From positions 1,163,330 to 1,227,329 of the forward strand of contig RPFO01000072.1 of NCBI GenBank assembly GCA_009746045.1: DNA of 64,000 nucleotides. Direction: 5' to 3'. The notes under the pieces are model-generated. The model made no database searches. It was not told the origin of the DNA and saw only the letters and a program-made list of their open reading frames with translations. The DNA is from Mesostigma viride. Its lineage: Eukaryota > Streptophyta > Mesostigmatophyceae > Mesostigmatales > Mesostigmataceae. Position numbers and translations under genes: made by a program. Below are positions 49,381-61,999 of this stretch, piece after piece; position 1 is the stretch's first letter, and each line of letters opens with the position of its first letter.

Positions 49381-50037
49381 ACTGCATATGCAGGTCCTCG
49401 AAGGGCTCCACAACGGACCGCCGCAAACATGCGGGTGTGGGACAACTAAGCTGTTGCGCGTCATTTGAAGCTAGGCGTCATGTGGCAACTGGTCGACCTA
49501 AATTAACCCTGACAGCATATGGCAAGGAGACAACCAACGCAGACCAGAAATTGGGAGAATGTACTAATGTAGAAATTAATCGTGCTACTGAAAGTCTTGT
49601 ACTCCTGCATGCATGGTACAGAGCTATATGGTCTGCCCTCAAGGCGTAACGAGAGAAGGCGAATGGTACAGACGTATCCTCGTCCGCTTAGTCCAAGATG
49701 GGGTCAGGCATGGAAATCCATATTTTCAAAAAAGAATGATACCAAATTTTCACGCCCTGCGATATACTATCTGGATAGAAACATTCTGCTTCATATACCC
49801 AAATACATCTCTAGTCTGCAAGCATAAAAGTGAATAAGTGCCGGCTACATTGCAGAACTAAATAGAATTAAATCGAGCTACTTTAGAAAATAACTTCTCT
49901 TGTTCACGCAGTTTTCTTCAACTGAGCACAACAGCTCTGCTGTGCCCAGAGCCATGAAACACCGCCAAGCGGTGAGCAACCAGTCATGGCTTTGCTTTAC
50001 TGGTAAACGATTCCACAACGGCCATGACCGCTCCCTT
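49381..50037. other. Downstream flank of the ankyrin gene
   Basis: No gene or repeat was recognised. It should contain the 3' untranslated region of the minus-strand gene ending at 50038. Confidence 0.3.
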
Positions 50038-53000
50038 TCACCGACTGCCCTTTGACTCATACTCCAGGCGCAACCGCGCATAGTCCTCATCAGATATCGT
50101 GCCGTCCGCCTGCAGTGACACGTCCACGCCGCTACCCGACGACGCGCGGCCCTGCGGCTCTGTACTGCTGGTTGCGTGACGGCTGATGGTGTTGGGCTGT
50201 GTGTCCTGGCTCACGTCACCGTCGATGGGTACGTCAGGGTCAAAGGTGGATGCGTCTGCGCCGCCGCCATGCTCTGTGGGTGGTGGTTGATTCGGCAAAA
50301 ATAACACACAAACTTTTTCAATTTAATTCCATACTACTGTATAGACCACGCCATCGCACGACCGCCGCCGTGCTATATGGGTCCGGCATGTCAGGAAAAC
50401 ATACGCACGGTTATATTTTTAGATCTAGAGCCATGTACATGCACCATGACCGCTGTGCTCTGTGGGTGATAAATGTTGGCCAGAATAATACACAACCTTC
50501 TCAGACATCAACCCATGCACATGCAGACCAAATGCCGTGCTCTGTGGGCCACGTACAGCAGGCAGAAAACCTGGATCTGGTATATGGTATCTTCAGGCAT
50601 ACATCAAGCGCGTGCGCCACAAACACCGTGCCCTGTTGGTCCAACAAGGTCGCCAGAAGTGCACAGGCGACCAATTTTGACAAAATGGCCAGAAGCATGC
50701 ACATGTGAAAGTGCAAAAACCGCTAATAATGATGAGATTATGCACCACCATGTGCGACCATCAATAAGGTAGAGATTAGACTCAACCATGCACACCCACC
50801 AAGCTGCTCAATTAGCTACCGAAAATGCTCTAATCTCGATAAAATACCCCGGACTCATCCCCAAAAAACAGCATGGAGAGGGGCATCAGCAGCCTGGGCC
50901 CAATGTCCAGGTTCACACAAGGAACTTGTGGGGAGCCAGTAAGGGCACATCAACGAGTGCAGTCGGGTTGTGAACGACGCAGGACAAGGGGCGGACCACA
51001 CCAAAAGGCAGGAAGCCTTGCAAGCCACCGCACGCTGGCCTAACCTCTTTATATATAGCAGTACATCTTTCCCCTTCCCTGCCACCTGTTTATATATAGT
51101 CGTACATCTTTCCCTTTCCCTGCCACCTGTTTATATATAGTAGTACATCTCTCCCTTTCCCTGCCACCTGTTTATATATAGTAGTACATCTTTCCCTTTC
51201 CCTGCCACCTGTCCGGGCCATTAAAATATCTACAATGCCATTTTTTGCCAAAATTTCAAAATTTGTATAGTGGGCAAACAGAAACTGTGGAAAAATAGGA
51301 AATGGGTGGCCCAACAAACTAGATATTCTTAAAGGGTAGGAAAAGTACTTTTTTTGGCCCAAGGGCTGCCAGCATTAGAAATTGGGAGTACCTTGAAAAG
51401 TACCTCAGAAAACTCGTGGCAAAAAAATGTGTTTTAGGGGTGTCTGTGGTAAATTAACGCAAATGAGAAATCGGAGGATTTTGTCCGTCCAGATGATTCG
51501 GTTGGTACAAGTAGGTCGTACTGGATCTCGGATGCTCGGGGTAGGTCGGTCAGACCAGGAAATTCACAAAAATGACGAGGAATGCGGTTCGGCCATAAAA
51601 AAGCGAATTTGGCGATGGGCTGGCTATGGAGTTCATGCTTGCCAGCGTTAAACGCGATGCTGAGTTAGTAGAATACTTGTTTATGATGAAACATGTTCGC
51701 GCCTGAAAACTGGTCTGGTTTGGGGGGGCGCAGCGGTTCTTTTTTTAATGGTTGGTTATACCTGAGTACTTGCTTGATTTTCGCAGCAGCGGCCTGCTGA
51801 GCGTCATATTTTATTCCGCAGTTTTCATTGCGTAATAAGATATTCTACGATGTGGGTTTTCCTTAGCAATGCATTTAAACTTACTGGGCGGGAAATGGCT
51901 GCCTGCGGAGGAGTAAGTCGGTGGTCAGATAGTGCAAGGTCGCTGCTGCGAGCCCGAGAGCTGCTGGGACCTCAGCGGACAGGCATACAATGCCATGGTT
52001 GAGCTAGAAACGCAGCTGCCGGTGCGTGGGATCGGTATTCTCGTCATTTCGCGACTATTAAAACGATTTCAACGCGACAGTGCAGATATTGCGTTTGAAA
52101 ATGGCAGCGGGAACTGCGGACGCTGGCCGGCTTCCTAAACGGCACATTGCTGAAAGGTATGCGCTTCTCAAACATGGTAGACAGCGCCAAGAAAGGGGAG
52201 AATGACATGCGGTTATCTTACTAACCTTTGGCAACACTGCAAAAAGTGGAAAAGGTGTGGAGTTCTGATGGATGAACAGGTGCTGGAAGTATAGGGTCCT
52301 GGATCACGTTAGAAAATGAGCAATTGTTTTGTAAAAATGCTGCAGTAAATTTGACAGTATTTTCTTGTTCGTGTGAGAATGGATGCAATTTTAGCAACCA
52401 TAGCCCTTTTTAAGAATGCTGTTGGCAAGATGCCAGCAAGGCAGCCTAGGGCTTAAGCAAGTTAGTACTCTTTTCCTCTTGCCTCTGCCCACTTTCCCAT
52501 GGGTTAATTCTCAGCATGTGAAGGTAAAAACGTTGGATGGGTTTCTTAGTATTGGCTAGGCAGCATTTACACAAGCAATTACTATAGTGTGCAACACCAC
52601 TGCTTTATACCACTATAAAGGCAGATGCAAGGTTCTAATGGGGTGCAAGAAAGCGGCACTAGCGTACTATAAGGTGACTAAAGGCCTTGCAATAGGACAG
52701 TTTGCATTCATTTACATGCCAAGCATGCTTCTTTAGCACTGGTTTTGCAGCCTTCAGCACCGGTTTAATTGTCATTAGTAATGATATGCCGCCACTTTAA
52801 GGTTGAAGTGGTTTTGCCCAGTTTTTTGAACCATACGCTTGTCACAGGTGGTATGGTTGATGTTTGGTGGCATGAAATGGGCATGCCCATGGGTGCATCC
52901 TCTCTCCTAGTAAACTGCAGGCCCACATGCTGGGTGCTGGGATTTAGACTATCTACATTGTATTGCACCAATTTTGCGTGTGGCAGCCTCTCCCATTGCC

Positions 53001-56000
53001 ATTTAAGGAATGTATTGCACAGATTTTCAAGTTTGTAGGGCATGGGAAGGTCCTTTTTTGTGATGATTTTGTAGGCATTATTTACGCCAGTCATGGGTTA
53101 ATGGTCCCTAACTGTGGCTTTAGAGGTGCCACTCTCTTGTACACAAGTCTGGGGATGCTACAATAAGAGGGCTCTCAAAGACCTGTTCATTTAAAGAAGT
53201 TATAAGCCTGCATGTAACTGAAAGTGTGAATAAAAAATGTAACTGAAATGTCCCTGAAAAATACCCATGTGCACCATGGCAGTTTTATGTGCCCAAACGC
53301 TTTGCGATTGGGCCCCAAATTGGTGGGCTCATACCCAAGTGTGCCACCAGCATGGATGTGATGTCAAATCCCACACGTGGTTCCTATCTCTCATTTGCAC
53401 TAATTTAACGCGGGCATGTGTGCCAAAATTAGCCAAGGGCCAGGTGACCCCCCTAGGTGTCTTTTTGTGGTGCCTCTAACTTCAGAGTCCAAACCCAGAT
53501 TTTTTTTCATAGGTCTTTGCTATACATCTCTAGGTATGAGGAAATTGAAGGGCTTTGAAAAATTCCCATATAAATTACCGTGGTAGTGCCTCATACACAG
53601 TGTCCAATATGTAGATATTTTAATGGCCCACCCTCATAGATATTTTAATGGCCCGGAGGTAGTATAGTAGTACATCTTTCCCTTTCCCTGCCACTCTCCT
53701 TTGGTGGTGAGCACACATCACAAGAGCACACATCCTCGCTAACACGCACCCACCCTCCTTATCGCTCAGCCACCCCTTGGCTTATGGCTACGCTAATCAA
53801 CAATACAGGGCAGGGCAGGGCAGGGCAATGTAGCATTGTTACAACCAAAATATGAATGATGGCTAACCGCACCCACCCACCTGTAAGCGCGCGCACAATC
53901 TCGGGCGCCAGCTCCTCATCATAAAGCAGGTCAAAGGGAATGCGGCCAACGCCGTCTTTGCTCCTTGCGTCCGCACCGTGCTGCAGCAGCAATGTAACCA
54001 CCTCCTCCGCCTCCTGAGGGGGCGGCATGAGCCCGGGGGGTGGTGAAGGGCATGACAGGGACGATGGCAGCGCGGCAAGGCACGTAAGGCCACGGACACG
54101 CTTTCCAGTCACCATCTACATCAACGGATGCGACAGCGGATGCGAGAGGCATCCGGTACAACCAGGGGGGAAATACGCTGGAGCTGAGCACAGATGCCAC
54201 CTCCAGACTGGAGACTGTGGAGATGTAACATCATAAAAAAAGAGCACGCGTTGCTCTGGGCTCCACGAGGACGGCCTTTCCCCAGACTTCAGGTCAGAGT
54301 GCAAACTTCTAGGCTTGGAGTGACACCAAACTGGGTGCGTGTTGGTGAGAGAGGTCACGTACGAGTGAGCACGATTTTTGAAATATCATACACCCCCGGC
54401 ATCGATCCAAGGCACATGCACCTGTGTATGAGGATGCTTCAACCTCATTTCGACTAATGTGTCATGCTCAGAGGCACTGCCTTGTTGCGGCTCTCACCTC
54501 TCGGCATGCATGGTGGAGCTGCAGAAGAACGCATGCACACGACCGCGATCCACATCCACGCGCAGTAGGCCATGGCACGTCACCGCCGTGGGCCGCCGTG
54601 GGCAGCCATGCCCGCGCACACGCCACGGCACATCACCGCCATCCACGGAAGCACACAGCGCCCGGTGCCAAGCAGGACAAACCCGTGGGAAAAAACGCCA
54701 AGTCCAGGCCAAGGAGAGAGAAGGGGAGGGCACCATAGGAGTGAGCAGAGCAAGGAGAGGGCAACATGAAAGTGAGTGTCCAGTAGTCATGCGCAGGCGC
54801 TCACAGCATGGGCAAGGCAATCATGTTTGCGTATTAGCGAGGTGATCAGAACTGCATACTACTATTAGTGAGGTAATCATATTTGCGTCTTAGTGAGGTA
54901 ATCATGATAGTGGTTTAGTGAAGTAATCATGAAAGTGGTTTGGTGAGGTAATCATGATAGTGGTTTAGTGAGGTAATCATGACTGCGCATGACGGACAGG
55001 CGTTTGAGAGAAAGCAGGGAGGACAACCCAGGGGGTTGGACGGCAGTTACGCCGGGGACAAGGCTGGGAGCCAAAGGAAGTGTGCATAGGTGCCCACTTG
55101 GGTATGAAACTTCATGAGGTGCTAAGTGGCTTTTGGGTTGTTGTAACGTGCACAAACATACGCAACAAGCAGCTACCCGCTGTGCTTTGCCACCCTTCTC
55201 CGCACAAAGCGCGTGGCACAGCCCAGAAGGTCGGAGTAAGGAGCAAACCCTGAAGAATATTTCCAATAGTTTAACCACAAACGCCTGCAGTGCAAGGCAG
55301 GGAGGCCATTATGACCTGCCAGTTAAACCGCGTCCCCAGATCACCCTCTCATCCCATCACCTGCCATTCGCTCACCCGATTGGCCCCACACCAACCACCG
55401 TGCCTGCTAACATCGCAGTACTGACATCTGTAACACCTGAACACGGTTCGCCGTAGAACTTCCCGCGCACTCCCTATCTGAACATGTCGTGGTGACAGTG
55501 TTCCTTACAAGCAAGGTGTTCACGATCCCGGCAACACCATGCATGCCCAGGGTACAGTGCACAGTCACCGTCATGTATAGACGCCATCGGTGCGGCGCGC
55601 GCGATGGAATTAATCACGCACCGGTGTTGAGCCGTCCACGCACCGCGCGTCCACTGCACGTGGTTGAGCACCCCACCCAGCATGCCCACGATATGCACAC
55701 GATGTGGCGATGCGGCGATGTGGGGTATTTGTGGCCATTTGTGCAACCGATATCCACGGCCAGGTGATGCCATGGCCACACAGAAGGGGACATGTGTCAG
55801 CGTGCGGAATGGAACGACATCAACAAGAAGATACCTGCACAGATGACCAAGATGAGCCCTGTCCATGATCATCTCCTTTGCTCATATCGCTCACAACTAG
55901 CAAATGGAAATATCTAGTCGAATTGCGAGCAGATCCCCCGATCAAAATTTTATCAAATCATTTCGCCCGATCACATCAAAGATGATCCGCTTCTCTCCTA

Positions 56001-58682
56001 AACCCTAGCCGCGCCCGCCACCATGCCACACCATCGGCATGGACTGCACCCAGCCAGACACGCACACCATATCACCTGCCTCCGCCAAACCATGGCTTCA
56101 CCCTCAGGGCCACCACAGGGAGGCAGTCAAGCAGGCGCAAGCAGCACAAGGTCCGTCAAAGCCGTAAATCGCAAGCGGAGGCCGTAGGCATGCAAACACG
56201 GCCCACCCTGGTGGCAGCCGTAGCACAGGGCGGGAAATCCATTGCAAGCTTCTCCATGCAAGCATGTGGCCTGGTCGTTTTGCATGGCCTTATGCACGCA
56301 CATTTGGCGCCAAAGCGCAGCAAATCCTATGCCTCAAGGCACGCACCTTCGGCCCCAAAGCGCAGCAAGACTTCGGCGACGTTGCAGTGGCCCAGCTGCG
56401 CCGCCTGTAAATGCCCAGGTTTGCAGGCAATGCCAAGGAACCACCGGGACAAAGAGATAAATAGCAAGGAGCCAGTGAATGGGTGCGCATGCGATGGCAA
56501 GGCACTCACCGCGAGCATGACCCGGGGGCAGCACTGCGCCCATGGAACACAGAAAAAGGCCAAGGGCCAACCAAGCAAGGAAGGGCCCACTTAACACGCA
56601 CAAGGGCCAAGGGCCAACCAAGCAAGGAAGGGCCGGGAGGAGCAACCCAAATGCCATGCCAATGGGCACACATTTCTTAACAATACAAGTATCGTTAAGG
56701 GAGGGAGGTGTATGGCAGGTACAGGCAGTGATCGTCTAGGTAAGCCATCGTGCATGGGGACGTGACAGTTGCTAGCACATCCCAAAGCGACATCTCTGGC
56801 CGGGCTTGATGGAATTAACACAGTCGTGAAAAGGGTGGGGAAGGGAGTGAGGACACCAAACAAACGGGAGGCAGGCCAACGGAGGGGGAGGGAGTGAGGA
56901 CACCAAACAAACGGGAGGCAGGCCAGCGGAGGGGGAGGGAGTGAGGACACCAAACAAACGGGACGCAGGCCAGCGGAGGGGGAGGGAGTGAGGACACCAA
57001 ACAAACGGGAGGCAGGCCAGCGGAGGGGGAGGGAGTGAGGACACCAAACAAACGGGAGGCAGGCCAACGGAGGGGGAGGGAGTGAGGACACCAAACAAAC
57101 GGGAGGCAGGCCAGCGGAGGTGAAGGGAGTGAGGACACCAAACAAACGGGAGGCAGGCCAGCGGAGGTGAAGGGAGTGAGGACACCAAACAAACGGGAGG
57201 CAGGCCAACGGAGGGGGAGGGAGTGAGGACACCAAACAAACGGGAGGCAGGCCAGCGGAGGGGGAGGGAGTGAGGACACCAAACAAACGGGAGGCAGGCC
57301 AGCGGAGGGGGAGGGAGTGAGGACACCAAACAAACTGGAGGCAGGCCAGCGGAGGTGAAGGGAGTGAGGACACCAAACAAACGGGAGGCAGGCCAGCGGA
57401 GGTGAAGGGAGTGAGGACACCAAACAAACGGGAGGCAGGCCAACGGAGGGGGAGGGAGTGAGGACACCAAACAAACGGGAGGCAGGCCAGCGGAGGGGGA
57501 GGGAGTGAGGACACCAAACAAACGGGAGGCAGGCCAGCGGAGGTGAAGGGAGTGAGGACACCAAACAAACGGGAGGCAGGCCAACGGAGGGGGAGGGAGT
57601 GAGGACACCAAACAAACTGGAGGCAGGCCAGCGGAGGGGGAGGGAGTGAGGACACCAAACAAACTGGAGGCAGGCCAGCGGAGGTGAAGGGAGTGAGGAC
57701 ACCAAACAAACGGGAGGCAGGCCAGCGGAGGGGGAGGGAGTGAGGACACCAAACAAACGGGAGGCAGGCCAGCGGAGGGGGAGGGAGTGAGGACACCAAA
57801 CAAACTGGAGGCAGGCCAGCAGAGGGGGAGGGAGTGAGGACACCAAACAAACTGGAGGCAGGCCAGCGGAGGGGGAGGGAGTGAGGACACCAAACAAGCT
57901 GGAGGCAGGCCAGCGGAGGGGGAGGGGGAGGGGCAGTGAAAGGATGGCATGAGACGGAAAAAAGGGGGGAATTTTTTTTTTGGGGGGGGGGGGGAAGGGC
58001 AGAAGGGACGGGACCTGGGCGAAGTCAACGGACGATGAATGCTGCTCTCACCTGTAATGCCACACACTGTTAACCTTATGCAAGTGGCGCAAGATGCCTT
58101 TCAGTGGAACTCAGCGACACACACTTGCCACAGAAGGCAGGCGCAAGGTTAAGCCTGTGCATCTGGCACCTATAGGATCCCCATAAGGAGATATCCCGCC
58201 AGGCCAGTCATCCCCAGCAGCGGTGCTGGCACCGAGCATACCGTAGGCACAATAGAAGCTCTTGACCGTAACTGAGCAAGCTGGAAGAAACACGGCACCG
58301 TAGCTCAGCCGCGTATGAAGCTAGCCAAACTCTACTTAGGTGGCCTAGACGGGAGCTACAAGAACGGCTCGTACCCAAGCCTGGCATCAGCCACACGCCT
58401 AGAGTACAAGCTAGTCATCAATCATTTGCATCAAGATCTCTGCCTGCCATAACCTGCTGGCTGAAAATATTCGTGTACTTGCAAAGCAATCGCTTAGAAG
58501 CATCTGCCTTCCTCAACGAGGCTACGTACCCAATGCAAAGGCGTACAACGGAATTGATTACGGCAGTTGACGACGGCTCCGTTCTTAAGGTAAGATTCTA
58601 CCAATTCCGCCTTGCCTCGAAGAACAGCGGACACCAGCATCTCATCGACACGGACAATTTCGGTAGAACCATTGGAAGACAT
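50038..58682 (-). CDS. Ankyrin-repeat protein, six exons, 210 aa
   Basis: Exons, 5' to 3': 58682-58530, 56404-56347, 55653-55622, 54518-54498, 54013-53881, 50273-50038; 633 nt. All introns are GT..CAG and phases agree. Joined exons form continuous ankyrin repeats: residues 13-45 (LVESYLKNGAVVNCRNQF), 46-78 (TPLHWAAQLGH, VAEVLLRFGAEVDAR), 80-112 (TPLHHACREEAEEVVTLLLQ) and a degenerate fourth (RIPFDLLYDEELAPEIVRAL). The C-terminal exon is acidic, Ser/Gly-rich and ends DEDYARLRLEYESKGSR. Ankyrin repeats bind protein partners; the partner and role are unknown. Exon 4 is a 21-nt microexon encoding LHHACRE, and exon 3 is 32 nt. Intron 1 holds a 47-bp minisatellite. Exons 3 and 4 rest on phase and motif fit, not on transcript evidence. 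Confidence 0.85.
50261..50640 (-). repeat. Five copies of the ankyrin-gene exon-6 acceptor junction
   Basis: The real acceptor and exon start is CACCCACAG then AGCATGGCGGC (50281-50263). Related blocks lie upstream in the intron at about 50359-50384, 50447-50470, 50530-50550 and 50621-50640, roughly every 85-90 bp. Two keep CCCACAGAGCAC. Confidence 0.8.
51048..51213. repeat. ~42-bp tandem repeat, four copies, in the ankyrin-gene intron 5
   Basis: The unit contains AGTAGTACATCTTTCCCTTT and CCCTGCCACCTG. A lone relic lies at 53664-53694. Confidence 0.9.
54837..54990. repeat. ~25-bp tandem repeat in the ankyrin-gene intron 4 region
   Basis: GTTTAGTGAGGTAATCATGA-type units recur about six times upstream of the 21-nt exon. 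Confidence 0.75.
56294..56370 (-). repeat. Duplicated ankyrin-gene exon-2 donor junction
   Basis: The exon end TTGCTGCGCTTTGGGGCCGA plus AGGTGCGTGC (56370-56341) is repeated in the intron as TTGCTGCGCTTTGGCGCCAA plus ATGTGCGTGC (56323-56294). The copy lacks AG before GT but keeps GTGCGT. Confidence 0.88.
56846..57930. repeat. 47-bp minisatellite, about 23 copies, in ankyrin-gene intron 1
   Basis: The unit begins AGTGAGGACACCAAACAAAC and ends in a G-rich run with GGGGGA or GGTGAA variants. Since 47 is not a multiple of 3, all three frames stay open on the minus strand and give long spurious Pro/Ser/Leu-rich frames. Confidence 0.96.
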
Positions 58683-59164
58683 CGCTTGGCTTTGAATTCA
58701 GTAAGTGAGAAACAATTACTGTTGGCCTACACTGAAGATGATGTGAGGCATAAAGACATTATCAGCCCAGGTCCGTGCGCTCCAGCAAGAAGATTATTTT
58801 AGAGAAACACTCCGTACGAGGACAGCTCCGTTTCAGAGGTAAGATCTCCAATGACGAAGGAAATGGGCTAACAAAGCGAACCAGCTTTCCATGAAAGCGG
58901 GTTGTGACTAAGCACCCGGCCCGACATCATTTCCGAGAGTTCCGACGAGAAACTTGAGTAAGTTTGCTCATTATTTTTAAGTACGCGCGCCAGGCGTTCT
59001 GTCTTACACGTGTCGACTCATAACTCTTTTAAGTCGTAATAACATGCACTGCTGCTGCCATTCGCCCGTTCGCTAGTTAGCATTTTAGTAACTACGCCTG
59101 CTGCCTGTCACCCATCCTCCAAGTGAATCACGTGATCGGAGTCATCGGACATCCAGCGTGCTTG
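58683..59164. other. Upstream flank of the ankyrin gene
   Basis: This should include the promoter and 5' leader; no core element can be named with confidence. Confidence 0.3.
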
Positions 59165-59285
59165 GTCAGCGTGATAGCTCAGCGTTTTAGGCGATAGCTC
59201 ATGCAGCGTGATAGCTCAGCGTGATAGCTCAGCGTGATAGCTCAGCGCGATAGCTCAGCGTGATAGCCGGCTCAGCGTGATCGGT
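59165..59285. repeat. GATAGCTCAGCGT short tandem repeat
   Basis: The 13-bp word GATAGCTCAGCGT recurs about eight times with spacer variation. Confidence 0.85.
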
Positions 59286-59387
59286 CCACCCAACTACTGC
59301 AAAAACAACAAAATTCCTGACACGAGAGCGGGTTGTCAGCAGCAAAATATAGCCAAACGCATCCCCCAATATCCCATCTGTTGCTAT

Positions 59388-60204
59388 TTATTTTCTACCG
59401 TTTACTGGATCCTTGCGCTTATCATAGACAGCCGTACGCCAGCCCTTCTTCATGTTATGGGTAATGTTAAGATCGAGGTAATTGCAGCTAGTATCCTCCG
59501 ACGTGAGCTTCATTGTGAGGGACGCTTGCGGGGAGATGCCAGGCAGACCAGCTGTGATATACAAATGGGTTGCGAAATCAGGGTTGTCGAAAGCAATGAC
59601 ATCATCTATGTATCGACATGTGTGGATAAAACGCCTGATGGGAACATCGTCATTTGAGGCAATGAAATTCTCCATGAATGCAAGCTCATAAGTGTATAAT
59701 ATAGGTTTGCAAGGAACCCGGCACAGTTAGTGCCCACAGGGATGCCAATAGCTTGTTGGTATACGTCGCCCGCAAAACAAATGAAGGTGTTATCAACAAG
59801 ATAAGAGATCCAATGAACAAGGTCAGCCTTCGTGATGAAATAATTATAAGCATCCCGCACGATAGCACCTGCCGCAATCCCTGAGAGCCACGTTGCCGTG
59901 GGCTTGGTCTGAGAGACACACACGTGTAGGCGGTTTCGCCCGTGAGGCCTGATACCAGCAAATTCCTTTTATTCACTACCGCGGTATTCACAGTCTCCTT
60001 TCCCACATCGCGAAATATGGTGTTGTTCTTCGTCAGTTGCATCGTTTTTCCTGTCTTTGTTCTGACCGTGTCAATTTCATCACGACTCCTGTTGAACTCT
60101 TGCATCGTTTGTTGGTCAAAGACTATGACCGAAACATTATGCTCCGTCAAGTCCGGTGTTTTTTGCAACGTCGCCCACAACTGTTTGGTGCTGCCTCTTG
60201 GCAC
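59388..60204 (-). mobile_element. Broken reverse transcriptase, Penelope-like
   Basis: Minus-strand frames join as EFNRSRDEIDTVRTKTGK ..., then LVDNTFICFAGDVYQQAIG with IPVGTNCAGFLANLYY, then CRYIDDVIAFDNPDF with the YIDD catalytic box, SCNYLDLNI and GWRTAVYDKR. This order (GIP-GTNC, YIDD, YLDL, YDKR) is characteristic of a Penelope-like reverse-transcriptase group known from many animals and protists; the clade is from memory. At least two frameshifts break the frame, near 59930 and 59680. No GIY-YIG domain was seen. Confidence 0.65.
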
Positions 60205-60349
60205 AAGCTGTACAAACAGGTCGTGGACCGGCTGGATCGCGTAGTATCTCCGCGCATCCCTGTGATGCCAGATCTCCTTTGCGGCCGTTCTGAGCTTCGT
60301 TGTTCACACCGTCGCGTCGCTACAGTAACATGATGTTTTCTTGCATACG

Positions 60350-60808
60350 CGGGCTTTTGGTTCCCGCCGCACATTTGAAAGTGATGTCCTCCGGATTTTT
60401 GCCTTTGCACCGTGTGCAGTTCTTGGACGTTTGGAAACATGGCATGGCTAACGTAATGACTGAATAGCTAGACCTTTTCAGTGGTTTTCCATTAGTATTT
60501 GCGGGTATTTCCTCGTAGATGGTGGGAGAGCGATCGCAGCAATGGTGCTCACCACTAGACACTCCCGGCCAGTTAGGCTCGAAACACACGCCCTGATCAA
60601 GCAAGCTGTTTCCAGCTCCACCGTCTAGGTCATCTAGTCGCTCTACACGTAAGCCAGCCATAATTTCAATGCACAAGGCTACACATTTCCATCTCCATTT
60701 ATCTTCATGATCCTGAACGATCGACGCGGATCAGATAACGGCAGACTCGAGCTACCATGGTCCGGATTCTCCCGATTTCTGGCCTGCGCTGATTGTCTCC
60801 TTGATACA
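60350..60808. repeat. Second copy of the 454-bp dispersed module
   Basis: It matches 2218-2671 with about 10% difference. The minus-strand frame MCIEIMAGLRVERLDDLDGG continues to NCTRCKGKN, a possible C-x2-C finger. It adjoins the reverse transcriptase, so it may be part of the same element. Confidence 0.7.
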
Positions 60809-60869
60809 TGTACATGAAGTGAGAAAAAAAATGCCATGCATGTTATCTAAGCCGGTCTATTAATTAATT

Positions 60870-61330
60870 AATTAGACTCGTGCTCCCGTTGGGGAGTCAC
60901 GGAGCATTAACCCCGATGGATGGATGGATGGATGGATGGATGGATGGATGGATGGATGGATGGATGGATGGATGGATGGATGGATGGATGGATGGATGGA
61001 TGGATGGATGGATGGATGGATGGATGGATGGATGGATGGATGGATGGATGGATGGATGGATGGATGGATGGATGGATGGATGGATGGATGGATGGATGGA
61101 TGGATGGATGGATGGATGGATGGATGGATGGATGGATGGATGGATGGATGGATGGATGGATGGATGGATGGATGGATGGATGGATGGATGGATGGATGGA
61201 TGGATGGATGGATGGATGGGTGCAAACAGTCCTACCGGTCTAATCTACCTACATCAGCTACCTACAACATCTATCTAAACAACATCACTAACTACAACAT
61301 CTATCTAAACAACACGCTACCCTAGGGGAG
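60870..61330 (-). mobile_element. Retroelement 3' end with (GATG)n expansion
   Basis: This is the inverted counterpart of 11590-11735: the GGAGCA...TGCTCC hairpin, the GGGGTTAATGC link, a tetranucleotide tract, then GTGCAAACAGTCCTACCGGT. The tract has about 76 units here (60916-61219) against three at 11665. Confidence 0.8.
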
Positions 61331-61999
61331 CTGTCTATGCCGGTCTATGCTACACTAGTAAGTAAGTAAGTGAGTAAGTATATTAGTTAGTACTTGCGTG
61401 TCATGCGCATGGGCATGCATCCATGTAGTGTAGTTAGGATTTTCTAGACTATATATATAGCTTAGAGTTAGGTTAGTTCGATGACGCGGCTTCGCCCACC
61501 CCCATCCATCCAACAAGGAATATTAATTAATTAGGAACATCACTCCGTTGGGAGTAAATGTAGCACTGACATATCCCTGAGAAGGGGCATATGGCTTTTA
61601 ATACATTCTAGGCTCCAAGAAGGAATATGTGCTACATGATCTCCCAACGGAATTGAATTGAATTGAATTGTAACATAACTCCGTTGGGAGTATATGTAGC
61701 ACATAGCCCTTGAGAGGGGGCGTATGGCCTATCATACATCCTAAGCTACTTCCTGCAAGGGTGGGGATGTAAAGGACCCTTGCTCTAGGTGCACCAGGGC
61801 ACTGGCATCCCCATGATCTTCAAGCTATGCCCAGCGAAGGGGGAGCCTGTCATGGGGGGGAAGATCAGCATAGCTATACAAGGAGTCATGTAATAATTTA
61901 ATTTAATGTAATATAATTTAATTTAATGCATCCATGCCACGGAGTACTATGCTAATCTCATTAGATCGAAAATAATCACACGAATTAATTAATTAATTA
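61331..61999. repeat. Mosaic of short retroelement 3'-end fragments
   Basis: Pieces include the TTAC-type tail (61350-61430), the GACGCGGCTTCGCCCACC tail (61485-61505), two copies of CTCCGTTGGGAG with GTAGCAC (61548 and 61680) and TTAA repeats. No intact element is present. Confidence 0.5.

Noticed and set aside
56591-58067. Three overlapping ~400-codon frames with LFGVLTPSPSAGLPPVC repeats
   Set aside because: A 47-bp unit without stops keeps all frames open; the region lies in an ankyrin-gene intron.
58285-58310. GTAGCTCAG box resembling a tRNA A box
   Set aside because: No B box or cloverleaf lies downstream.
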